From the NCBI RefSeq assembly GCF_013373865.1, contig NC_050471.1, forward strand, positions 8,221,307 through 8,285,306: DNA of 64,000 bases. Reading direction: 5' to 3'. Under the pieces are notes generated by a model. It did no database searches. It had not been told where the DNA came from and saw only the letters and a program-made list of their open reading frames with translations. The first letter of the stretch is position 1; every line of letters begins with the position of its first letter. Made by a program: the position numbers and the translations under genes. This DNA is from Monomorium pharaonis (taxonomy: Eukaryota; Arthropoda; Insecta; Hymenoptera; Formicidae). This document shows, in pieces, positions 1 through 12,100 of this stretch.

Positions 1-2
1 AA

Positions 3-73
3 TCGCACTTCAACACACTGAAGGCATGGGGCAGGTCCAGACTGAAGCTGATCAGTCCGAAATCGAGTCAGCA

Positions 74-104
<31 letters not shown>

Positions 105-3100
105 GAATCGACGGTAGTCAGCGCGGAGAGGAACGAGCAGCAGGCTCAGGGCCAAACAAGATCACCAGACGAGATCAATATTTACGAAACGGTGACTACG
201 AGGCGCAGGAGGGACAAGTCACACGAGAGGAAGCCGAGCTCGTCCAGTTCGAGCGGCAAGAGCACGGCCAGCATACCAGTGTCAGTGCCGAGCACGGACA
301 ACAAACAGCCGAGCGTGAAATTGCGCGAGAGCGCCGCCCAGAGGCGAGAACGACGAAAGGGCAGCAACCGCGACGATGCCCCGCACTCGAGCTCCGGAAA
401 CTGGAGCGCCTCGTCAGAGAGTGGAAGAGCCAGCATCGGCAGTGAAACCACCACCACCACGCATCAGCCCAGGTAGGAAGAAAAAAATCGAATAGGAATA
501 TATCTTAATATCTCGATATTAATTGAAATCTTGTATTTTACCAATTGTATGCCAATTATTTTTCAACGCAGTCATTAATTCACTAAAGATAATGACAGAT
601 CATTAAGATGAAATTCTAAATACTTGACCGTACCTGACAGAAAACCATTTGTCTCTATCGCCTAAACCATGAAATCATGAGGAGATTTATATCTTATACT
701 ATTTTAAATTAGGAGAAAATTTTAAACTTGCTTAATATACTCGAACATATTATTTCAGATCCACGACGACGGCTTCAATCGGCACATCCTCCACTTCCCT
801 AAGTCACATGAGGCGACTGAAAGGAAGAGACACCTCAGCCTCGTCCTCGGTAACCTCCGAAGGTACCCTAACACCGGACATCATACAGGACATCACGGTG
901 GTGCCCTTTTCCGACGATGGCGAAACATCGTCAGTGTACTCCTGCGACACAGAGGGATATTACACTTCGTTTCACATGGACTCGGGCCTGAAAACCCTTA
1001 GAGAGGAGGAACCCATGCCACAAAGTCCTTTGACCAAAACTAACGACGTCGGCACGGATGCCGCTTCGCCAATCGTCGAGAACGAGTATGAATTATTTGG
1101 CAGAGGATCAACTTCCACAACGACTAGCTCAGCCGGAACAGTTTGCACCGCTCTTATGGCACCACCGCCTCCCGAGCGCAAGTCCAGTCTTACGGTGGTT
1201 GCTATGGTAAGTACGAGCACCAAGATTTTAGTTGCGACAGAAAACAGCGGAATAAAATTTACGAATTGGATAGTTTATTATTAACAATAGAAATAAAAAT
1301 CTTACGAAAATGGAATAAAATTAGATGAGAATAATTAACAACTTGATTAATTAAAAATTTATGTCAATTATATTAATTTTTAATAACACATAAAAAACAG
1401 ATAGACAAACATCTGACTTCAATTAATTTTCATTCTTTTCATTTTAATTAAAATAAAATTTTATATTCTATGTTACATAATTATTAAATGTCTTGTAAAC
1501 TTTACATAATATTTATAAAAAATTCTGTCATCTTTAATATATTTTATCAACAGGTTCATGGTCAAAATCAAAACGGTGGCGAATCGCCCGATAGCGGTCA
1601 CAACACATCTTCGTCTCCCGTTGAATCTGCCTCGAGTCCGGCCTGCACTGGCCGTTCCTGTTCCGAGTTCGAATATTCAGAGTCCAGCGATCTAGAGGGC
1701 TGCGAGCGAATCGAAAGAATTCGCTCAAAGACGGCAATTACGACTAGTCGGATACCATCGATGTGCGTGATTACGCCACCCGTATCTGACGACGAACACG
1801 TGAGAGAGACGGATCAGGGTGAGAAGAAGACGAACGAACCAACGAGAAGAACTGAACTTCAAAGCGGCGTTTCGATATTAATGTCTGCAACCGTCGGCAC
1901 TTCCAAAATGGAGGTGATTAATGGCCAGGATAAAAATCTGTATGCCACCGTACAAGTGTTACCGGCGGCAGCCAATAACGATAGACCGACAACGACAGGC
2001 CAATCGTCGTCGTCGATGAAAATCAGTCCGCTGAGCGGCGTTCTGGGTAAACTTCGTGGCGTACTTCCGGGCAAGAAGCACGCCACGAAGATCGGCGCCG
2101 TGCAGGAGTTGTCGAATGCAGACTCCGGCGACTATGTGACCATAGCCGACGTGAGGAACAATAACGACAAACGCCCCGCGGGCCCGATTTCGTCTTCGTC
2201 ATCGTCGTCGTCGTCGTCGTCAGGCATGACCGCTGTCCGACCGACTACCACCTACGCCAATACCGACATCTTCAAGAAGGACGCAGAGTACGTGAGTCTA
2301 AGCGAGTTGCCGAAGAAACCGGATTCATCGTTAGAAAGGAAGAGACAAGGCGCTCGAGTCACTTTAGATTCCGAAGGCAAAGTTGTTTACTCATCCGACA
2401 GCCTGAAAAGAAGGAAGGGAGCGCACACGACGTTTAATCCAGGTCGACTATTATTTCAACCATTTTTTATCAGAATGAAGATTTTTCTTTCACAAAATTT
2501 CAACTTAGCTGATACTTTATTAAACAAATTATAGTATTAAATTATTAATATTAACAATTATTATATTATAATATATTAGTAAAATTGTAATAAATTAATA
2601 ATTTTTTAACATAAATTTCGAGCTTTTAGAAAAGATAAGAATTAATAGAAGTAGCTAATCAATAAAATTGATAATCGAGGAATCTTTAATTGATTACTGA
2701 GCGTCAGACTTGGGGTTTTACGCAATACGTCAATATTTAGGTCCCTTCGTCAGAGAAGGAGTGTCACCGAGTCCGTCGCCATTACTACATCGCGCGATGC
2801 CGAATATTCGCGCCGTCACGAGGAGCGCCGATGCAGTGGACGCTCCGAACGTTAGGATCACACCGCCGACGTCACCTCAACTGGGCAAACTAATCATTCG
2901 GGCGGCGCGAAGTCCCGATCGCGCTACCAGCCCGGATTACGTGCGCACACTGGCAACCGTGGTCGGTCCCACGAGCCCGACCAATCCCCACAGACAAGTC
3001 CGCGGAGCTTACGTCAACGTGCAAGGCGACGAAGGTAAGACGTCCAGCACTGACGAGCACCGCGATTGCCGCACTGGTAGATTAGAGACACTACGCACCG

Positions 3101-6100
3101 CGACTGTCGCTCCGTCACGCACTAAGGATGAGTCTAAGCAGTCTGGGAATCCGACTCTCGCTTTAGTATCGAGCAACAAGCTCTCGGACTCGGACAAGTC
3201 CACAGACAAAGCCAAAATCTGCCATGGAGGCTCGCAGATAGACAGACAAACGAAGCGCAAAAATTTCGATCGCGACGAGAACCATCCGCCGGAGCTCAAT
3301 GGCGATATCGTCGAGCCAAACGTTCGCGTTCCGTCTAAAGGCAATCACTCTGTCAGTATTAATTCCGCGAATTCGCGATTAGACTTCGAGAAATCGGGCC
3401 TCTATCCAAAAATTTTAAAAGCAACCGGCAACACGCCTAAATTAGGTAGAAAATTATTGATCTCGGATCTCGATACTCCGAACTTCTGTAGAAAAAACCC
3501 TGATTCCGACAGTCAAAATGATACAACTATCGATGATCGCGATACGAACACGACTATCGATCGTCCGGAATTGGATGATCAGACCGCGAAAAATTCTGAT
3601 TCAGTGGACAGCAATAGGGCAAATCGTAAAGTGAAACGTAGCGAAAGTTATCGCATGGCGAACAGTCCGATCATGTTTATCAAGAAATTCTCCGCGAGCA
3701 ATCAAGCGGAAAAGTCGTCCAAGATTTGCAGGACGCCCTCCGAGGAGCTGCAGGAGGAATTGCTGAAGGAGAGGATCAACTATCCCGAGACGGTCTCTAG
3801 TCCGGAGCCGCGGGTCAATAATAACGTGATCTTTGACAGCAGTGTAACAGTACCTCATCAATCGGTGCCAACTAGTCCTAGACCGAGGGCTTTGGATCTA
3901 GAACCGGCTAGAGTACTCAAATATTCTGGTACCGATACAGAAATCTGGTAAAAAATAACACGTTTAACGATTACAATTCAGCAAATTTTGCAATATCAAT
4001 ATGAAGCTGAAGCGAGAACAATTTAACTGTTTAGTTTCTATTTCCGTCTTATCAAAGTCAGTCAGTCTTCCATAAAAATTGCAGATCTAGGCGCGACTAA
4101 GGTACTTCCTTTAAATGCTCTCCTAACGACATAATGATAATCTAGTAGCGAACATTGTATTAGTGTGCAATATTAGTTTTGCAATACTGATATGAAGCGG
4201 GAACGATGAGATAATGCGCGCGGACTACTGCAAGCTCTGACATAAGTCGGGTCGCGCTTAGAAAAAACAAACAAACGAGGGCTTAGTCGGGAGTAATCAT
4301 TACTCACTTGGGGAGTACGATAACGGGTGATAACACGTCTTATGATTAAAGGCACCGAGTACAACCGTACTGATACTTTTCAGAATCTGTTCCTTAAGAA
4401 CAATTCTAACTGTAATTAGCAATTAATATTTGCTCAATGTCTCATTTCATATTTATACAAATATTTAAAACTTATCTTAAAAATTTTGCAATTAAATTTT
4501 GCAATTTTACTTTCACACAATTTTATTTTTAAAGAAAAAAAGTTAAAGAAATTATAAAAATTTCTTTTTATACAAGAAAAATTTCACAATTTGGAAAACT
4601 AATTTTTATTTTCAAAGAGAAAAAAATGTCATACTTTGTAGGATTTCTGTTTTTAATATTGAAATAATGTTTTCAAAGTGAACACTTTGAAGAAGAAATT
4701 AGAATATGATTTAGTAAAACTAGAACATAGAATATTACAAGCTTTTGTGCAATAAGCATTACAATATCTCGAAAATCAGCGTTTTTGCTGCCAAAGGTTC
4801 GCCGCGATAACTTCGTAGAGAAATGATTTCGATGCGTTGAGACTTTGATACCTCAGTCTGTTAAATAACGATTAAATAACGAGAAAAAGATCAAATGGCG
4901 TAAAATAGATCGTCGGATGATGAGCGGGTATCATCAAGGTCTAATCAGATATAACTGGAGCGGAGAAGAACTCGTGGGGAGGGGGGGGATATCGGCACTG
5001 CGGATTGCAGCTCGTATGCAAAACTGGCAGCGTCGGATCGAGGTGAAATGTCACTCTCACAAATTGATGGGTGCATCAAACGGGCCAATTTTCGACGATG
5101 GTCACGATGAGAGCGAGATCGAGCAAATTTTTTTGCACTCAAACAAAGATGCAGACAGAGAAATACGCATACCGGTCACGTTTTCCTTATCTGACACTCG
5201 TGTCCGATCTTTCCAGCTGCGAGTCGACGATCCCCGCGGTGCGTTTAATACTTACGAGGAGATAAATCTCGAGTTTTATCATCAAATGACAGTCCTTGCG
5301 TGTGGAATATTTTAGAGTCCATTAGTTTCATCGATAAGAAGAAAGTGCATTTGAAAAGAGTTGATTAATAGGATGACTGGCAATGACTTCTACACTTCTT
5401 TATTGACTGTCCTTAAGCTTTTCGTTTTTCATATTGATTTTTGTCATACACAAGTGACATGCAGAGACTTTGCAATTTTTTTAGTTGAGCTTTCTTGTTC
5501 AGACTAGTTACGCGCAAGGTCAAATTAATGCTCTTACAGACTAGTTACACACAAGGTGTCTCTTGTCCCGATTGTTGTTTCAAATTACTTTAAAATAATT
5601 AGCATTTTGCGAACTTGGACCATTATAAATTAAAACTAATCGTACTAGACTGGAACCAATTCATTAAACTTTCACTCATGTTACATTTATTTCATCCAGA
5701 TTAAATAAAACGATATTAAATCCCCAAACTTGTTTGAAACTTTCGTCGACGGGGGGGGGGGGGGAGAGCAGGAAATTATCGCGTTGGGATGGCGAGTAGA
5801 CAATCTTCCGCTTTAACAGTTTGCTGGAAAACTCCCACGAAGATCTCAGACTTAAAGACTCACTTTGTTAACCCTTATCAGCGTCATTAGCCGCTGGCTC
5901 AATAAGCAACGCGAATTGCATCAGACATGATGTTTATCCCGACATGATAATTGGCCGGGGTGTCGATAAACAAAAATCCCCACTGCGACGATTGAAATAC
6001 TTTCGTGCGCGTCCCGGCGCTTTCAGTGCGCTCCGATCCGGTCGAAACGGCCGTTCGTCCTTCGTGTCCGCGAGACTGTCTTCCTCCTTTCCTTCACAAT

Positions 6101-9100
6101 TCGTTCGAAAGTCGCGACCCGTAAGTTACGATTACAACAAAATGTAGTCCGACAGAAAACCGGCTTGTATTTTTACAAGCGTGCGGCGTCACATCTCTTT
6201 AAATCATCGTCGCGTCTAATCACGCAGTCCTGTCACGTCCTCCCATAAATCGTGATTCACGATCGATCTTCTGTGATTGTTGTCCGTAAATGTTCGACTT
6301 ATCGATCTGCCAGTTCAAGAAAATCACTTTCGGACGAAGGCCAGTTTTTTTCCGTAAAGTCTTCGAAAGTCTCACATGCTAGTCAGATGACTCGCCGCAG
6401 AACGAAGTCGAGTTTTTAGCTTGGCGCGATGATAAAACGTTATCGGTACAAAAACGGGGAGGAAATCCTTGTCGCTAGACAGACAGTCGCCGTGGCAATA
6501 CTACTGATAGACGGATCAGCACGGTCGTAAGTCGATTCACGATTCTCGGCTCGATCAGTCGCCGCGGCAATACTTCAACATGTTGGCGAGACATCTCCTC
6601 TTCATCGCGACCAGGCGACCCCGTAAGTTAAAAGTCATAAAATTCATCGTCGCATCGCTTCATAATCATTATGCTTGCAATCCCGCCTGCATCCTTGCAA
6701 GTTATGGATTTAACGTAAATTCTAATGTCTAATGTCTAATTCTAATTTCTATCAACGTAAATTAAGTTTGATTTTGGTTCAACTTTTATTACACTCTTTG
6801 TTCTTTTCTAGTTTTAAGAATTAAAAAGGAATAAAAAGTGAGTTACACGTAAGATTAAAGTTAATTTACATTGGTGAAAACGAGCATAAGTCACGTCTAC
6901 TGTCATTAATTGTCTTAACATTTTTTTATATTTACATTTATATAAGTACAGTATGTCAATTTATTTCATATACTGTTTTAACAAACTCGAATTATGCGTA
7001 AAAGATTTATATTTGAATTAATAGATATAAAAGAACTTGGAAATTTATTCTTGAATTTATGATTATTTTCATATTTAATACATTTTTCTTATTTATTATA
7101 TTAAAAAACTTGACTTAATAAACAAATCTACGTTATTTTAATATATTTATTAAAAATTGTTATCATAAATGTAGAAAATATTGAAGAAAACATTAAAAGA
7201 TATTCTTGTAATATTTTCACAACTTATATCAATTCGATAATGCTCTTTATTGCATTTGATAATTAATGTCTTTCGAAATTTCCAATTTTTCCTTAGCGAT
7301 AGATTCAATTGCTCATGATTAGAGAAAGGAAAAGTTATCATATATACATGTGTTGTATATGTTTGCTTCGAGCTTGATTAGTTCCCTTTTTTTTTTGCTT
7401 TGATCTTGTGACCAAAATATTTTTATCAGTACATACAATAATACATCTTGAAAAAAATTTATTTATATTCATTACATAAACTGATAATTTTATGTATGGA
7501 CTTACAGAAAATATATTCATTTTATTGTTATTTATACGAATTTTATTTTTAAATAAAATTTAATAATTAAAATATAAGATATTTTAAATAAAATAATTTG
7601 CATTTTATTTTTAAGTAAAATTTAATAATCAAAATATAAAATATTTTAAATAACATTATTTGAATTTTATTTTTAAGTAAAATTTAATAATCAAAATATA
7701 AAATATTTTAAATGAAATTATTTGAAACACGAATTTCTCTCTTATTACACTTGGAATATTTTACAAAATAACATTCTTTAAGATTTCACAATAGTCATAT
7801 GAGTGCATACACATCTCATATTATAATAATTAATTTTTAGACATTCTGGTACATATCGACGAATAAATTTTGTTGCATTATTTATTATTTTTCTAACTTA
7901 TGTTTTCTTTTATAGAAAAAAATTAAAACGTTTTATGACGATAAATCAAATGTTTTTCTCTTCTTATTACCGATATATCTTTAATTCCCACTAAACATTC
8001 CACGAGTCACAAATGAGCAAATAAGACGCTAATTTGTCTGTCAAGTCCATGACTATATCAGTGACATCACAGGAGAACATTAAGTGTCGGCATCGCGTGA
8101 GTGACCGCGCGCCGTTATCGGTATTGCAAAACTAGCGCACGATTATAAAGAAGGACCACAAAGAGAGAGAGAGAGAGAGAAAAAGGAGATGAAGAAACGA
8201 GTGGAAAGTACCGTAAATACAAAAACATGAGAAATAAAAGAAAGAAAAAGAGATGAAAAGGTCGATCCTCTCCTCTGGTATTTCACCCTTCGCATCAGCC
8301 CCGGTTTGACGGATGCACAACCGCGAATCGCATACCGCGTGTGCGCTTATCTCGAAAGTGGACTTTTATCAGCGCGCGTAACCATGCCCGATCTCCCATA
8401 AAATGTGTAAACAATAATATTAGCATTGATTGACAACAACCCACAGATACGTATAAACGGGACGGAGATAGAAAGAACAATGTGAGATAATCAAAGTTCT
8501 GGACGACCTGCGATGCCTCGATGGGAGACCTTGGAGCGAGCGATGCTGTTGCGTAAATTCGCATCGCCAAAACTCGATAACGGTGGTTAAATCGCAGATA
8601 ATATACTCGTTTCGGTTTCCAAAACAGTTCACGAGCTAAGAGCGAGAGACGGAGGGAGAGAAAAGGAAAGAGAGAGAAAGAGATATGCGGACGGAGCACG
8701 TGTAAATCTCGGATCCACCGCGATAATTTTTATCTTCTTGCTGATTTATAATTATTATCAGACCCATGGGATACAATGTAGACACTTAAGTGTGAAACGT
8801 AATAAGAATAAATCCGTCCAATTTAGGTGTGCAAAGAGAAAGAAATCGCGTCGATGCGATACAATAAATATAAATTGTTGCGAAATCGGCCGTAAGCGGC
8901 CTGTAATCGTGGTTGTCATATATTATTTGTGTTACGAACACTCACGTAGTTAGAAATACGCAAGATATTAAGCTCAAATATAATTTATGTAATTAGCTGT
9001 TTACGCCGAAAGTATTATGTTAATCCGTACCCACCTGTATAATTGCACACGTATGGCCAGTGACAAGAGATATACGTATACGTAATTTATGTTTTGCTGT

Positions 9101-12100
9101 TCGATCATTTTGCACGGAACGAGCGCTAAGTCATCTTATCAGAGAATATATAAACGTGTTTTTTTGCAACCAGTTTAAAAGTGGCTGATCTGTCATTATA
9201 TGTTTATATCAATGATATTTATTAGCAGCATTATTCGTGAGTAATTATACCAAATTGTGTTTGCTACCGAGTAATGTCCGTATTTCATTAAATGTTGCTA
9301 CGCATTTTATGCATACACAAAGGATATACCTTGCTGCGTCGTTAGAGACGGTAATTGATTTATAATTACAATTTTCACAAATTGTAATCATAACAAAAAT
9401 TAACGAGCCTGTTACGACGATTTACGCAATTTCTGTGACCGTTTCTCTTGCGACGCAGTATAAATATCGTACATATACCGTAAAAATACATGCGGATGAT
9501 AAAAAAAACAGGAGAGGATTAGTCATAGCCTATAAAACTATTATCTGCTCACGATAAATGCGATAATTCGACGCAGCTCGCTCTTTATTTCGCGCTTATT
9601 GAGTGATAAGTCGAGAATGAGGGTAGAAAATAGTGATCCCGACGTGACGTACGGGAGTGATTTTTTTTTTTTCATGTTGATAGCAGTAAGGGAAAAAGTG
9701 TTTTTCATATGCACGCATTTGAACGTAGTAACGCGGTTACGATATCCTCAATTTCCCCTTTGTATTTCACTCACGATTGATTGACGATTAGCGTGTTACA
9801 TGAAATGAAGTTATTGACTTTCATCTGCATATTAATGATATAAGAATCACATTATTGTATTTAAGTTACCTTAATATTTTTGCTGATTACTTTCGCCTAT
9901 TATTGTAATCGGAATTTTCCGTGGAATATCTAAGAGGAAAACTTCCATTATAATTATTCTTAAACTTTAGATATATATATTTGTTGTTGTTATAATCTAA
10001 ATTATATATAAATACTACGTTTTATACTCGTACTTTGACCTGAATTGTAATTGCTTTAAGACTTGATAGTTTACGAAAAGAACATTACGAAATTAACTGT
10101 CCTCCGAACGGGAGGATGTTGAGAACTCTCATTGACTGATCACCGTTAAATATTCTACAAACAAACAGCCGTCATCTTCCATAATCGAGATAACGGCAGT
10201 TCATGTTCCGGCATGCTTGTGAAATCCTCGTAAATGTGCCTTAACTTGCCGTGTCGCATGTTTGCTCGAGATGCGTGCTCGCCTCTCGTTGTAAGTAGCG
10301 TCTATTACTGACTAACAAGGACTAACTGTGGGTACAATAGAACCCCGTAGTTGCAATCATGGGTCTCAATCAGGGTGATACTGTGTTTGCGTTTTTTTTT
10401 GCGATTTTTTTCACAGTCTCGTTATTTTTGATTTTTGCCTTATTTTATCATTAAAAAAAATCAGTCCTTAAATTTTTTGCCACCTGTTGCCGAATATTCT
10501 GCATTAATTTTTTTATTCCATGTAAAAAATTACATAAAATTAAATATCACTAAAGTTTTGTTCCTAATATTAAATGTTAAATGAAGGTAGAAAGTTAGTT
10601 TGATCCACGATGGAATGTCGATTATATTGATACAACCAAGTAAATTTCACAGAGAATTAACGTGTCTGAAACGATCACTCTCTCTCCCTTCACCGTTGAT
10701 ATGATGTTGCTCTTGTAATAGGTATATACCGCGCCTGTAATCTACGCGATAGTTATCACGTCGACTTCGCAAGCGCTTAGTTAGCGCGATAACATCGCGT
10801 GTGTGTATGCGACTTCGCGCCGGCTGCTTACGGAATATAATAGCATATAACCGTCTATAAAACGAGCCCCGTGCGCGTTAATTGAAAATCACGGTGGAAC
10901 GGGATTCGAGTCGCACTTTGCGCCGCATTCCTCACAGTGTTACCCTGACACAGCAGTGTTAATTAATCAGCTTGTAACTAATATCGCGAGGACGTACTTA
11001 CAACCTGGGCAGGGGAGCATGCACTTACCAGTGTGTACAGTATATGTGTGTATATGAGCAGAGCGTTTTAAGAAATCCATACCCGCTGTAAGCAACGTTA
11101 TTATATAGTCACATATATGTACATTTTTTTTTTCTTGTACCCTCGCAATGTTGCATTATCGCGACGCAACTTGCTGCCTGTGTACATAAAAAGTACAATA
11201 TTACTGTCGTCGATGTCATTTTAACGATTTAGGAATGTATGTGAATAGACGTCATTCTTTTTGGAAAGCATTTGCATTTTGTCATTTTTTTTATTTCTTT
11301 CTTTTCTCTTTATCGTCTCATTTCATCCGTGTACACGTCATATGCACCTCTGAGATTGTAAATATCATTGCACCATCCTCTAAGTTCCCGCCTGTTTTTC
11401 GCCTATTATTTTTCGTTTTATGTATCTCCATATATGTGCCTACTGTATAGTTTTAGAAAAAAAAAAAAATGCACCGCGTGTGGCACCCGCACTAGTAACT
11501 CACACCCACATATCATAGTTCCATGCTCCATGTATCTGGTGAGTACGTTTTTTTTAACTTCCTAGGTATTGCGTGTAAGTTTGATGTAAAAAGGAATGTG
11601 AATTTTTTCATATATAATATATATACTATAATAATTCTTTAAACTTTTCTGAAATATAAGTTATGTCTGCATGTAATATTTAATGTCATATAATAGAAAT
11701 TATAAATTACATTAATATATGTTTTAATATTATTAACCACTGAATACTAAAATTTAATAATTCAGATGGCTCATACAAAAATTTACATCAAACTCGTGCG
11801 CTATATTATGATTTTCTCACGTTTTATTTATTGCATGCTTGTGTTTGTGCTGCTTTTGCAACATAATCGCTTTGCTTGGTTAATCGCACACAATTTTAAT
11901 AATAGTTTTCATGTGCATACTTTTCATATATATTTATGTCCATATGTATATATTACAATATATAACATATGAAATTATAATCGTTAAAATCATCTTATGC
12001 AATTTCTAATCGCATATTTAAAACCGTATTACGTAATAAATAATCGTGTAATGAAGTATATCACAATTATAACATGTAGGCATGATTTAAATCTAACAAG

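Noticed and set aside
26..445. Open frame with poly-Ala in the first gukh exon
   Set aside because: The NHS motifs (SSGNWSASSESGRASIGSE) lie in another frame, which is open from position 3; this frame only translates the CAG repeat as Ala.
4917..5315. 132-codon open frame in the gukh intron
   Set aside because: No family likeness, no acceptor or donor in suitable places, and long G run inside; likely chance in a GC-richer patch.
8295..8699. 134-codon minus-strand open frame
   Set aside because: Driven by GA/CT-rich low complexity; no recognisable domain or splice context.
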